DNA of 64,000 nt from Helicoverpa zea (taxonomy: Eukaryota; Arthropoda; Insecta; Lepidoptera; Noctuidae). Where the stretch lies: assembly GCF_022581195.2 (NCBI RefSeq), contig NC_061476.1, positions 4,448,098-4,512,097 on the forward strand, in the 5' to 3' direction. The first letter of the stretch is position 1. Each line of letters begins with the position of its first letter. The translations under genes and the position numbers were made by a program. Positions 38,156-50,043 of the stretch are shown here, piece after piece. The notes below the pieces were generated by a model. That model was not told where the DNA came from. It worked only from the letters and a program-made list of their open reading frames with translations, and ran no database searches.

Positions 38156-39609
38156 GAATTTTTTTTTTGGATTTGTGCTCCATCACTGTTTCTAATCCCC
38201 ACTCAATTATTATTTTTTTAATATATTCAATGTACAGACACAGTTTTTTTACAGATTTATTATATGTATAGATTACTTTCCTCATAATTTCTCTATTTAC
38301 GGCCCAACACAAATTGTAACTCACATCCTTTTACAACAAAATTGGAATCGGAGAGACCGTTACCGATTTACAGGGGTGGCAACAAATTGAATAATGTGTA
38401 CTTACCCACATTATATGATGGGCAATGTAATAAATATCAATTGTTGATAGTAAAACAAACGTCGGGCTTGCCAGCCCTGATGGATGGGTGTCGCGATAAA
38501 ACGGAGCCAAGGCTAGCGAAGGACAATGTTCCCGGCCGAGTGCGCGGGCGCTGGGGAAAGCTTAACGTATTTTTTGCAGTGTTAATTTAAAATTATTTGT
38601 TTAAAAGTTTGTCGTTGTTTTTATTTAGAAATAATATTTTTTAGAGTTAGATTCATTAAAACCGTTCCTTCAGTAAATAAGTTCTTATGAGAATTTGGAT
38701 TGAGACTACCGAGGTCTTATTTTTAGACCTATTGAGTAATCAGTTTAGATATACGCTGCTGGCATTGATTTGTTGGATATAGCAATTTAATGAAAATAAC
38801 CAAAAAAATTGACAGTTAAAATTAAAAGGACTGCGTTTCAAATGAATTTTCAATACTCCTCAAATTACATAGACAGCTAATGGTTCATCATCAGATCAAA
38901 ATTTTGGTGTACCTGCGCAACACGGCAACTTTCGTATTTGAGTATGAGGCAAAAAAAAAATTCAAAAGTGATAAAATGTGTACATAATGACAAATTATAA
39001 ACATTATCTAGGATAGCAATATTGCATAGTAACAGCTGCAATATTGTGCCCTGCCCACCCCAACATGACATGAAAACCACCCACATAGGGGTTCCGTGTG
39101 GTCCTAAGTACCCCTATTGTGTTGCTACGGAACCCGGGGCGTGATGCGGGCGACCCCTCGCGTGCTTCCTTTGAAAATCATTGCATTCATATTTATAATT
39201 ATTGATTTTTTTGCAATCAATGCCTTGAAAGGTTTTTACTTGGATATGCATGTTTTTAAACGGTTTTATTTAGCTCACCCCGTTTGTTTTATTATTTACT
39301 AGCTGTTGCCCGCAACTTCGTCTGCGTGGGCAATATAGAATCGTCAAAATACTACTTATCCCGTAGGTGCATTCTTTCACGTGACAGTATAATTAGGATT
39401 AGCACTTAGCAGTCGCATAGATTCATTGATCAAGGTTGTGTTGTGGATGTGACCATTTATCTAAACAAAAGAAGTAAAGTTTGTGACGTTGTTCAGCCAA
39501 TTTGGAAAATTATTACGTATGGTGCGTAAGTAATTTTCACAGGAAACAGCTATAATCTGACAAAGCTGTCATTTGTACATTTTCTGCAGCTGCTGCGACT
39601 AATCAGAAG

Positions 39610-39775
39610 CTAGAAAGTCTGTCAGTCTTACCATAATATGGATATCGTCTTGTGTAGTTGACTGGATTGTAGATAGGTAGTCGCTCCAAGCAAAATATTG
39701 GTACTCAAACAGATTCGGTGACTGGAAGCCAACACCAACATAGTTGGGAAATAGCTGGATGGATGATAAAATGAG
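39610..39775 (+). repeat. SINE-type repeat
   Basis: Contains GATAGGTAGTCGCTCCAAGC, TATTGGTACTCA and CCAACATAGTTGGGAAATAG. It is another copy of the 36268 family, immediately upstream of a MITE. Confidence 0.65.
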
Positions 39776-39828
39776 TCATCATCATCAGCAGGCGCATAGG
39801 GTAGGATAGTTTCACTTACTCATGGTAA

Positions 39829-40190
39829 GGCTGACCCCACATTAGGCGTGCGCGATCCTCGGGCGTGTGAGTAGCGCGGGCGTCGCGAGCGCGCTGCGTG
39901 AACGTCGCGTTTTGCTGCCGTGCGGCATGTGTGAAGAGTGCAAGCGACGCGCTCGCGGCGAGCACGCGGCGCTCGAGTTGCGTTCTTACCCCTTCGCCTG
40001 CTATCCCCGCCGCCCGCTAAACGCCTTAGCAGTTAAACGTCAAGGAGAGCGGCGCGTGCGCGCCGCGAGCGCGCTGCAAATGCCGCAGGGCAGCAAAACG
40101 CGACGCTCACGCAACGCGCTCGCGACGCAGGCGCGGCGCCCGCGCTACTCACACGCCCGAGGATCGCGCACGCCTAATGTGGGGGAGGCC
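39829..40190. mobile_element. 362-bp GC-rich Harbinger-like MITE with TAA duplication
   Basis: Long terminal inverted repeats (over 50 bp) start GGCTGACCCCACATTAGGCG on the left and, inverted, GGCCTCCCCCACATTAGGCG on the right. TAA at 39826-39828 and again at 40191-40193 forms a 3-bp TWA duplication, the PIF/Harbinger signature. The interior is strongly GC-rich, CpG-dense and itself partly palindromic. The open frame across it is a by-product of its composition. Confidence 0.85.
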
Positions 40191-42262
40191 TAAGCCGGGA
40201 CTCCACCGAAATGTTTGCATTAGTTTACGAATAGGCAAAATGTACGTATCTGTGAGAGTCCACTTCATGTGTTCGTACTTGAAACCTGTAGTTTTGTCAA
40301 GATTTTCAGAATGTACGCTCGCAATTTGTCATTTCTTGGTGGAGCCAGCAAATCAAAAGAAACATAAGTGTTGTATACTGTGCGTCACTACCGCACACCG
40401 GGAAAATTTCGCTCTTGCGGAGGACGTTTATATACCATATTTTGTGTCACACGTAAACAGGACGACAGTAAGTATCCACCGAAACACTTTCAAAGATCTG
40501 ATGAACGAACAAATCAGACCTGACTTGGTCACCTGGGGCCAATCAGAGCTCTATGAAGCGATAATACGCTTTGGCTCCTACTGTTATTGTGGTTTCTGAA
40601 AATTTATTCACCTCATTCAACGATGTAATTCTGATGGTATCTACTATTAAGAACACTTGCTTAGCGCAGAAGCTGACGTTGGCAGGTCAACTCTTTTGAC
40701 TTCTCGAATAGGATACCATTGGTTTTTGTGCAATGCACACCTGCAATGCATTTTGGATTAGGATAGGATTTGCAACAGAGAACAATTCTGTCTTTGTGAT
40801 TAAATTACATCAAACGTAGTTTTATATAAAAGGTGTTTTTTAGGGTTTTTAGACTTGGCTCGGGTCTTACTGAGACTGTTCGTAATCGTGAACAGTGTAT
40901 TTGCGATCAGAAGTTGAAAGTAAGCCTGTCTCTGGTATGCGGCGCGTAATTTGTACGTTTTCAGACGCATAAAGCATTTTACGTGTGTATGGTATTAAAT
41001 AGAGAGAGCTCCCATTTCTTATCTGCACTTTGTATCTGGGCTTGTTTTTAAAGCTACAGAATCCTACATTACCTTCCTCACGCTTAGCAGCGCTAGAAAA
41101 AATAATTAAGGTCTACTTAATACTACTCACTCAAAGTAATTTGTTTTAAGGCCACCACATTAGTGGAAGATAAGCTAAACTATGTTTATGAAAAAATCCT
41201 GATATGAACTCCATCTGTAACTTTAAATGATAATTAATTGTTCCACTAAAGTCATCATTTTTGACATAATGTTCAAAAAATAATTTAGATGGCACCGTTT
41301 TAAATTTGGCTGAGAACTATTAATTTTCTTTTCATCAAGGTAATAATTATAGTTGGATTTTGATGTGGCACGGCAAACTGACAAACACTATTGAAATGTC
41401 TATCGAAAAATTACACTACGTGTTAAAATATGGTGAATTACGGAAAATACACAACTCCATCTGTTGAAATAATAATCCTCTATAAAGAATGTATGGTAAT
41501 ATTGTCATTTACCACCTCGCCAAATTTTGACAAATTTGATGTATTTTATTTACCTCAGATGGAGCTACTTTAACCTTGGTTAAACAAAATTTTCATATTT
41601 TTTTTTTCTTCCGAAGTTACTTATAAAGGTGTGATTTTCTGTGTAAAGATTAATAATAGGCCGATCAACTAATATAAGTACAACATTCAAATGTACAGTT
41701 TTGACAAATAGATTGCGTGTCGTAATATTTTACATCTTGAATTCACAAAATTAATCATATCTTTTGATAGAGTGAATCGATTTCGATGAAACAAAAACTA
41801 AGTAATACCCCAAGTTACGTAGAATTTTTCTATATAAGCATTGTCGGCATTTAATTCGTAGATTTTACGTGAATCCCGAACAAACAAACAGATAAACAGA
41901 CAAACAGACAAACAGACAAAAATGATGGAAATGGGTTCTGTTAGTTATCCTTTAAAATGCTGGCTATTTTTTTTGTCAATTTCTTCAATGTACAAAAATT
42001 ACTTTTCTACAGATTTATTATTATATATGTATAGATTCATTTTCTTGGGTCAAATTTAGAAATTGAAATTTCAGTGCCTTCCTGTTGTCAGATTGATCTG
42101 AAATTTGGTACACACCTTTAATTCCGATGACAATACAATATAGTAATATCAATAACATTGTAAATCCAAGATGGCCGCTGGTACAAAATTTGCGGATTAC
42201 ATATTTTTCCACAACCCCCTCAATATGGGTATCAAATGAAAGGGCTACTCAAGTAGAATACT

Positions 42263-42422
42263 GTCAGCAACCCCAACGGGGCCCAACAGGGCCAAGGCCT
42301 GCCTGGGCTGCGGGATTGTCCTAAAGAGTTACCGTGGTCGTGGTACATAAAAGGCCTACGACGAAAAAGAACGGTTTTTAGTCAGTAAGAGTCTGGCACT
42401 CCCTCACCGCTGCTGACCCATG
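42263..42422 (+). repeat. R1-type LINE 3' tail fragment
   Basis: Starts GTCAGCAACCCCAACGGGGC and continues GGTACATAAAAGGCCTACGA and CAGTAAGAGTCTGGCACTCC. It is very close to the tail at 47512-47713 but has no upstream ORF. Confidence 0.75.
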
Positions 42423-42496
42423 TATAGAATGAAGAATATTCGGTAGGCATTTTCATTAAATACTAAAAACTAGATAATAAAAAATCGGTAAAAAAC

Positions 42497-42939
42497 CTTT
42501 TAAGTTAAACGGTTTTATATCTTATGTGCACTGAAAAATAAAAAATAAAAAAACAGTTACTTACCTATAAACCTACGTAGGTGGTCCCGGTCATATTAGA
42601 CTAAAATAAAAACGTGGGGCCCTCTGAAATCCTACTTATGGCAAAGCATATCTTTATACTTTGGTAGATCGTGAGCTCAGCGTTCGCTGATGAAGCCGCT
42701 ACGGCTGATTATTGATTGTCAAAATCTCCAGTTATGATTATAGTAAGTCGATGCAATCCACACCTATTATACCTCTAGCTAGAAGAAAGTATTACAGCAA
42801 TAGTTACGGAATGGGCCCCTCGTTTTTATTTTAGTCTAATATGACCGGGACCACCTACGTAGGTTTATAGGTAAGTAACTGTTTTTTTTATTTTTTATTT
42901 TTCAGTGCACATAAGATATAAAACCGTTTAACTTAAAAG
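42497..42939. mobile_element. 443-bp foldback element with about 125-bp inverted repeats
   Basis: The left arm opens CTTTTAAGTTAAACGGTTTT and the right arm ends with its inverse. The arms stay almost identical through CCTACGTAGGTGGTCCCGGT to about 42623 and 42813 respectively. The roughly 190-bp centre is unique. There is no ORF and no convincing target duplication. It is probably a non-autonomous DNA transposon. Confidence 0.85.
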
Positions 42940-44194
42940 TGTTTTATTTTAATAAATTGGAAGATAAAATTCGTATTAAATGATTTGTTGATGGGAGTCT
43001 TAGGTGATTTTTAGGTTGAAAAAATATGCTGCCTATTTAACGGGAAGAATTTGTATTTAAAGATAAAAATAAACGGTAAAATACTGTTATGTAATGATTA
43101 GTACAAAACATTATTGCATATATATTTGAGATTTAATACGTATTTTTCAGTGTGTAATTTTGTTTTCATCTTATTTTCTTGTATGGAGAAGCTTGACCCG
43201 TAAAACGGTAACTTACAAGTCAGGCAGGAGAAATCACAGTACACAGTAACTATACCTACTAACTTCTAAACTTGAATTACCAACACCTTTATTACGTAAT
43301 CCCGATAATCCAACTCTCTTGATTAGCATAATCTGACATCACAGAAAGTGTCAATGACCCCTTATCTTCGATCTTAGGCCTTATAAGGCGCCCTCCGATT
43401 TATCAGTAGTTAGGCCTACCTCACATCTTTTCATACATATTTTGGCCTAATGAGATGCGAATATTATGTAATGATAATTTATTCTGTGTGTAATGTGTAG
43501 TGTAAGTTTTTTTTATATCTATAAATAGATTAGAACGATATATGAACAAGAATTGCAGATTAAATAGTCGGTCGACAGGCAGCACGATGGTTTTCATTTT
43601 TTTTTTAAGAAATTCTTGAAGTTGTATAATGTGCGCACTACCGTTTCATCTTCATACTGATTTGTGAGCCCAAAAAACTATCGGTCTACTAAAAGTTTCA
43701 ATGCGCGGGAGCTCATAGAGTTGCAAAATCGTTGGCTGCTGACTTGCAAAGCATGAAGAAAATGTCAATTCAGAAGACATCATTATTTTAACAAGTTTTT
43801 ACAACAAAACAAGAATGCTAAATAGATGTAATATAGCTATTTAGTAGGGCTTCGCAATGAACGTCGACATTGATTACCTACACTGGAGTCTAGCTTAAAC
43901 CATTCCCATAAAAATGATTAAGTACTTAAATGAAATAAATCTACTATTGAATAAAGTCTCTAAAGCTGTCTAATCAAAGGCCATTGACATTTGCAAAATA
44001 TAACAATGCCTTTTGTCTAGCTGTGTCATCAACTACACCTTTAACAAGCAAGGAATCTAAAATGATATTACCACATTCTTTTGTCAGACTTTCAGACTTC
44101 CGGACTACCCCCGTAACTTCCCCCTCATATGAAGGATCTTGTCGTGATGACTTCCTCTGTCATTCACGTCCTGACTGTCATTTGAGCATTTTTT

Positions 44195-44345
44195 TTAGTC
44201 GTTACGGGTAGCCTCACAACCAGCACATAGGGGTTGCCTGGGTTGAAGAGGTAAGAGAGGCAGTCGATCCTTGTAGAGCACCGATACTCAGCTACAACCG
44301 GTTGGACTACAAGCCGACCCCGGTTAGTCAGATGACGTAATATCA
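44195..44345 (+). repeat. SINE-type repeat
   Basis: Reads GTTACGGGTAGCC, CATAGGGGTTGCCTGGGTTG, GGCAGTCGATCCTTG and ACTCAGCTACAACCGGTTGG. It is a copy of the 36268 SINE body. Confidence 0.7.
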
Positions 44346-44733
44346 TACAATACATAATTAATATCCTCGAGTATATAATCAAACTTGTTACTATGCCGAT
44401 GTCGTGATGCAAATAAACGTCTCAAGGCCCCTAAGTTTTTGTGCATATTATACCAGACAGCCGGCAGACGTGGTTGCATAAAAAGAAAGCTAAGTTTGTG
44501 CCTACGTGACTAATTTTTAGATGTACCATTGTCTAAGCAGTCTTTGTGTTAAAATTTTTTGGGGGACGCAAAAAGTTATGATGGATATTGAGTACTTTAT
44601 GAGGTAGATAGATATAATTAAAATCTAAAATCAATGTACACTTTACATAATTAGGTATATATCTATTATGAAGGATTTTCTTAATCTTTAAGGTATTCTG
44701 AATTTATTATTAAAACGCTAAAACTCACTCTCA

Positions 44734-44873
44734 AGTTCATTTCACGAAAGAAGTCCTGCAGACGCAGCGCTAGTGTCTATGCGATAGCTCAGTAAATACG
44801 TACAAAAATATATATAGTTCCACAATTTTCGTGAAAATTGATCGTTTTTGACTTCTTTCGTGAAATGGACTTT
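44734..44873. mobile_element. 140-bp MITE
   Basis: Inverted ends AGTTCATTTCACGAAAGAAG (left) and CTTCTTTCGTGAAATGGACT (right). ACTCTCA precedes the left end (44727-44733) and follows the right end (44874-44880). A 7-8 bp duplication would fit hAT. Confidence 0.7.
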
Positions 44874-45894
44874 ACTCTCAGTCAATACCCTCCTTTTCAA
44901 TACTTAGGTACCCTAGTAAAGTCTTTTTAAAAACAATACCAAATCAGCAATCTATAAATAGTTAGAAGAGACGAAATCAGACGTATTTATCTAAATGAAG
45001 CTATTATTACTTGTAAATAAATCACTGCATGACAGGCAGATACGCGGGAAATTGTACAAGTGACAGCCAACCGACTGATAGTGCTAATTAATTGTGTATC
45101 TGTATTGTTGTTATTTTATTTATTTATATTCAATTTGCTGGATATATTGCTGATTGGACTAGTTACAATTTACCTAGTTAAAATTTTAATAAACGGATTT
45201 ACGGCTGAAAAAGTTTACTAGCGTGTATTGGAACGCAAAAAAAATGTTTTTTTTTTCCTGAATTTGTATTCAGAATTTGATGAAATGCAGTACGGGTTTT
45301 AAACCCACATATAAGGGAGTGCCATAAGATTCATAAAATATATTTACTCCTGGACTCCTTCCAGAACCTAATTATTTAACTAAATAATCAGTATACATAA
45401 TTACCTATAGGTAGGTACACCTATCTACCAAGTTGTTACCAGGGTGCGCTATGTAGTCCCTTGGGTCAAGCTTGGAACACCCTTGAACAAACAATAAATA
45501 ATCTCACAAATAACATTGATACTTCTGTTCACCATACGACCTACAAAAACAAATCTCCGAGCTAAAAATAAAAAAGAAACTCGGCATCATAAAATTCTAG
45601 AAATAATACCGCGATGGGTGTTAACTTAGGTTTTAAAGGTTTGTTACCCTCAGAGCGGGTTATGGGTAATAAACGTCATTTGGACCGATTCGGGGAACAC
45701 TTGCGCAGGAGTCGATGGGATGAGACGCGAGTTATGAGCAATAGCGGGGAAAATATTCTTGTTTCTCGAATAAATAAGCGCCTCATTAAGAAATAATACC
45801 TACCTAGTGTTTCTAACTAACCAATACAGACTTGTCCTCACTAATTTGCATTACAACAGTTTTAATGTGTTGCAACTGTTGTGCTAATACCTCA

Positions 45895-46170
45895 ATATGG
45901 ACAGGTTATATAACATGATATGCCTAGCCTTTTCAACCATATTGAGGTCTATTTCATGAAGCGACTGCCCATTTGACCTCTTCAATCAAGACAAACTGAT
46001 ACCCTTTGGTAGAAGAAGACTGTTTGAAAGATTTTCTGGTTTCTGACTACCAGTAACAAATGCCAAACATTTTCAAATGACAGTCCACCAATTTAAGATA
46101 CCTTCAGAAACACATGGGTAAGTACCTATCGAGCGTTGCTTATCCTTATGATCGATAGACCGTGGGCTGT
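45895..46170 (-). repeat. SINE-type repeat, reverse orientation
   Basis: Contains GCGACTGCCCATTTGACCTC, GATACCCTTTGGTAG and the conserved TTTTCAAATGACAGTCC. It is diverged. Confidence 0.6.
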
Positions 46171-46439
46171 AACTTAGCCAAGAGTTCCCCCAATCCTTTT
46201 TCGAAATACGTCTTCTCAAATTGTACCACAAACATTTCGCAAAAGTGAAAAGCAGTAAAACCGCGTCCATATCTAGCTGCAGTTTACGAAGTGCGACTAA
46301 CTGCAGCTCGTTAACCGTGGTTTAATTACCCAAGATTGCTTCTGAACCACTGCTTAGTAATACAGGAAAACGCCTTTTGTATTTTGTTTTAAGATAATAA
46401 CGTGAAAGTTTTATTAGCTGTATTCAGTATACAGTTCAA

Positions 46440-46580
46440 GTCTGACGTCAGTCTTACCAAGGGGTATTGGGTTGTCTGGGTAACTGGGTTGAGAAGGTCA
46501 AAAAGGCAGTCGCTTAGACTGGAAGCCGACCCCAACATACTTAGTTGGGAAAAGGCGGGGAAGATGATGATGACTGATGA
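46440..46580 (+). repeat. SINE-type repeat
   Basis: Contains CCAAGGGGTATTGGGTTGTC, AAAAGGCAGTCGCTTAGACT and GGAAGCCGACCCCAACATAC, then GATGATGATGA. Confidence 0.75.
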
Positions 46581-46649
46581 TGGGGCTCTTGAAATCCTAG
46601 TTTTGAAAAGTACAGATAGGACATATTTTTGATAAAGCTAACTAGCTGT

Positions 46650-47459
46650 TGGGCACGTTCGGTACGGAAGCGGGCCGTACACTACCTGAACATGCCCCAA
46701 AGGATGATAGCCATCAGGCTAATCCGGGGGTACCGCACGATCTCCCGCGAAGCAGCTGGCCTACTAGCCGGACTGCCACCGTGGAATCTGGAGGCGAGAG
46801 TCTTCTTGCGCCTGTACGACTGGCGCGAGGAGGCTCAGCGCCGGGGGGAAACCCCGTTGCCGCGGCAAGTTGTCGCGCAGCGGGCAGAGCTCCGGCGCGA
46901 TCTCATGGTGGCCTGGAGGGAGCGACTGTCGCAACCCAGTGCAGGGCACGCCACCATAGTGGCGGTAAGTCCCCTCTTTGAGGAGTGGCTCGGGAGGAGT
47001 CACGGTGCCCTCACGTATCGCATGACGCAGGTCCTCACCGGACACGGTTGTTTCTGGAGGTACCTGCATCGAATCGGTCGTGAGGAGGCGCCCGGGTGTC
47101 ACCACCGTGCGGACAGCCCCGAGGACACGGTGGACCACACAGTCCAGGAGTGCCCTGCGTGGGAAGGGCACCGCCGGGTCCTCGTCGAGGCTTTGGGCGG
47201 CGGCGACCTCTCGCGTCCGGCCCTGGTTCAGGCCATGGTCCGGGGCGAGAGGGAATGGGATGCCGTCGCCTCCTTCTGCGAAGCGGGCATGCTCGAGAAG
47301 GAGGAGGCGAAACGCCAGAGAGTTCGCACCTCTCATCCCGGCCGCCGCGCTGGACCAGGTAGACACCATGGGCGCCGGGTGTCGCGAGATGACTCCCGGC
47401 CACCGGGTGGGTCTGTGGGCGGTGAGTTCGGGTGGCTCATCGTCCCTCTGTCTACTTAG
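46650..47459 (+). pseudogene. ORF2 C-terminal fragment of the R1-clade LINE
   Basis: About 270 codons are open from the truncation point to TAG at 47457-47459. Motifs typical of the region after reverse transcriptase in R1-clade elements are present: MIAIRLIRGYRTISREAAGL, LAGLPPW and LTGHGCFWRYLHRIG. These lead into the zinc-knuckle region, GCHHR...DHTVQECPAW. One knuckle cysteine appears replaced (CHHR rather than CHHC). The endonuclease and catalytic RT domains are missing, so it is dead. Lack of stops over 800 bases and near-intact duplications suggest a fairly young insertion. The base composition is far more GC-rich than the flanks. Confidence 0.85.
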
Positions 47460-47713
47460 ACGACAGACCCGTGTCGACGGCGCGCGTTGTTCCACGCGCT
47501 CCTCAAAGAGATGTCAGCAACCCCAGCGGGGCCCAGCAGGGCCAAGGCCTGCCGGGGCTGCGGGTTGTTCGAAAGAGATACCGCGGCCCTGGTACATAAA
47601 AAGCCTATGACGGAACACGACGGTTTTTAGTCAGTAAGAGTCTGACACTCCCTCACCGCTGCTAACCCACAGCGGGAGAGGTCATTTGAAGATTTTTGAC
47701 GTCGTTAAAAAAA
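46650..47713 (+). mobile_element. 5'-truncated R1-clade non-LTR retrotransposon with 16-bp target duplication
   Basis: The insertion begins abruptly inside the C-terminal third of ORF2 and ends in a poly(A) run. AAAGCTAACTAGCTGT occurs directly before it (46634-46649) and directly after the A-run (47714-47729). This is a textbook target-primed reverse transcription duplication. The 3' UTR (47460-47713) carries the tail motifs found alone at five other complete sites plus one split site in the window. R1 itself inserts in 28S rDNA; this relative is in ordinary DNA. Confidence 0.9.
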
Positions 47714-48234
47714 AAAGCTAACTAGCTGTATGATGAGTAACAGCTACCTATAAAAAGTAGTTTATCTCGATTAGACCAACCAACTCCTTGAAATCCGGCA
47801 CCTAACTGATTTGCCGTTTCATAAAAACCTGTAGTAGATCTACATGACTGATAAAATAACTAAATAAATAAAACAAAAACTCTTGTACATAGCCAGTTGG
47901 TAAATGGATACCCACATTTTTAACACCTCTCCATCGATCAAAACGTCATTAACAGCTTTCTGAAGTTTTTCTAGGATTTTCTCAGTTCCTAATCAAGATT
48001 AGCGAATTCCACGTTACCAGGTCATTGACCCTACTTGCAATATCAATTAAGTAGACCTGCATAGTCCAGCAGCAGGAATGCAGACCACGTAGAGTCTAGA
48101 CGAGTCGTTGTATGCTAATCACAACAATTGTCATGCGATTTTCGGCAATCTATTCTTATTCGATGCGTTTCATTTGTTTCGTTAAGGCGAAGTTACTTGG
48201 ATGTTACATAACTAGAGAACTTGTATATTAAACG

Positions 48235-48330
48235 TCATCATCATCAGCCTTTTTATAATCCCCACTGCAGTGCAAAGGCCTCTTGTCATACATAGAAGGA
48301 ATGAGCGTTCATCACCACGCTTACTCAAGG
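48235..48330 (-). repeat. LINE 3' end fragment, reverse
   Basis: Contains CATCATCATCAGCCTTTTTA and AAAGGCCTCTTGTCA, then a GTTCATCACCACGCTTACTC segment. The same unit is seen forward at 58635-58750. Confidence 0.65.
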
Positions 48331-48502
48331 CTTGGTAATTCAGAATTGAAAGTTCAGGTTTCCTCACAGTGTTTTCCTTCACCTTTGCTTAGTCATGAGT
48401 GTCCCAGAAAGTACATTTAAGTTGGAAAATTTACTTTGGTACTTACCTGATCGGGAATCGAACCCATGTACTCGGACTTGAGAAGAAGGTGCTGTGTAAA
48501 TT

Positions 48503-48650
48503 GCCGGTGCTGCAGGATTGTTCGAAAGAGTTACCGCGGCTCTGGTACATAAAGGGCTTAAGAAGGACCATGGTGGGTTTAAGTAAGAGTCTGACACTCC
48601 CTCACGCTGCACCTGATGAGACATTTCATGATTTCGTATCAAAAAAAAAA
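48503..48650 (+). repeat. R1-type LINE 3' tail fragment
   Basis: TTGTTCGAAAGAGTTACCGC, GTAAGAGTCTGACACTCCCT and a terminal A10 run. It is 0.8 kb downstream of the ORF-bearing LINE and in the same orientation, but a separate insertion. Confidence 0.75.
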
Positions 48651-48896
48651 GTTGTGCTGCATAATTTTTAATGTCACTAGGTTTCTCAAAAAGCATGTTG
48701 ACTCTTTAGCAGTACATTAAATAATTTAGCATAAAACCGCGGCGTCTTTTGTTTCATTGTTTGATACAATGCCATTATACTTATACAAAGGGTCTGATAA
48801 CATCTCTACAAGTTTTGAGTACAAAGTTGATGAAGCATTCTTTGATTTTTAGTTACCTTCTTCTTTAAGTAGGTACACCATCACTCAAGTAAATAA

Positions 48897-48994
48897 GGCC
48901 CAAGTTTACTGACAACATGAACGTCCAACTTTACTATGAAAAACGTCAAATTTTCCAAGTGAACAGTTGTTTTAAGAAAATCATGAACTTGGGC
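48897..48994. repeat. Foldback MITE, same family as 5407-5540
   Basis: Starts GGCCCAAGTTTACTGACAAC and ends with the inverse GAACTTGGGC. TAA precedes the left end. Confidence 0.6.
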
Positions 48995-50043
48995 GCAAAA
49001 GGAGCTTAGATAGAAAATAAAGATAAAAACAATTATATTATTTATATAGCACAAGACACGAATAAAAACTACAAAACAGTAAGTCTGCTAAACTGGTTCA
49101 GCCAGTACAGCATTATGCCATAGAGCTAGCTGTCGCTAACTAGACCTAAGATGAGTTACGGGTGCCAAAAAGTTTAAGGTTATTAAATGGTCTGTAGTAG
49201 TGACTATAGAGGCATGGAGGCGACGACTGGAATATTTTAAAAAAAATCTGAATATATTTTTCATACAGATACCTACTAATAAATGACGTTGCACACTTCC
49301 CCTTAAAGAAATCAAAGCTAGTCAGTGCAGAAAGATTGGTATGCCCAAATGTCTAGACTATTTTAATAGGCAAAGTCTAGGTTACCTTTTTAGGAGTCCA
49401 TACTGCAGCGATGACGAAATCAGACAGACTTTGAATAATTTTGTGCATTACAGGTTCAGTAATTCCGGGTATTTGTTATGCAGGTGTAATAATATTAGTG
49501 TATCTTAATGTATTAACATTGGTTCTGGCCACATAGAATCGATCTCTATAGGTATGTTTATTTTTTATTTCTTTTATGTTCCAAATTATATATATTCAAA
49601 ACAGATGGACAATATAACGAAATATTAATGACACACTGACAAAAACTATTTAAATAATCAACTTTATTTAAACAAATAATACACAGTTGCTATGTATTTC
49701 GTCTCGATATAGTCAGCCTAATTTCTGAATGGTGATTTTGTTGACATAACCATTTTATATATGACCACTTACTTCTTGACTACACAGTCAAAATAAGGTG
49801 AAATTAGACTCACAGAGGAACTAAAAAATGGCTGTTTCACATTCACACTTGCAATACTTCATAAAAAAATACTAAATTGTTGTAATCGCATGGTGATTTA
49901 GTTAACAAGCCTGCCGTCAAGCTATTGAATATTATGTACATTGCTCATGTTAATCATAGGAAAAAATTAACTCACTTGCAAGTTCAAGATGGGCATCTAA
50001 CAATCACACTATGGTACCTACAATATTACGTCACAAACTCTAC

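Larger units (their letters stand above)
35970..38273 (+). mobile_element. Large composite repeat, copy A (inverted partner at 58814-61476)
   Basis: A 2.3-kb unit opening CTAGCTTCTGCCCGCGACTT and ending TTATTATATGTATAGAT. Its full length is the reverse complement of 58814-61476. Modules in order: head; tRNA-headed SINE (36268-36655); a non-coding segment with GC-rich patches (36656-37500); about four tandem units of about 130 bp (37500-37975); an ACAG/ACAT microsatellite; and a terminal motif. No transposase or reverse transcriptase is visible, so it is non-autonomous. The superfamily is uncertain (Helitron-like is possible). Confidence 0.75.
38274..42262. other. Gene-free repeat-rich stretch
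   Basis: No supported host gene. It holds a repeat head at about 39300 (ACTAGCTGTTGCCCGCAACT), a SINE fragment (39610-39775), a GC-rich Harbinger-like MITE (39829-40190), and AT-rich DNA ending in a (CAGA/CAAA)n-tailed repeat near 41870-42030. That repeat shares the ACAGATTTATTATATATGTA terminus with composite repeat A. Confidence 0.5.
42940..46633. other. Gene-free stretch
   Basis: No supported gene. It is AT-rich DNA with the SINE fragment and MITE at 44.2-44.9 kb, a reverse SINE at 45895-46170 and a forward SINE at 46440-46580, ending at the target site of the R1-clade insertion. Confidence 0.5.
47730..50043. other. Intergenic stretch before the peptide gene
   Basis: No supported coding sequence apart from the repeat fragments listed separately. 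The AATAAA complement at about 49674-49679 could serve as poly(A) signal for the minus-strand peptide gene. Confidence 0.4.

Noticed and set aside
39867..40193. 108-codon Arg/Ala-rich open frame
   Set aside because: Lies entirely within the CpG-rich foldback element and is explained by its base composition.
40177..40599. 140-codon open frame starting in the edge of the 39829-40190 MITE
   Set aside because: Its start overlaps a transposon terminus, there is no recognisable domain, and no splice or promoter signals were noticed. Probably chance.
46764..47610. Long open frames in other frames and on the opposite strand across the retrotransposon
   Set aside because: Shadows of the GC-rich ORF2 frame at 46650-47459, which is the only one with recognisable R1-clade motifs.
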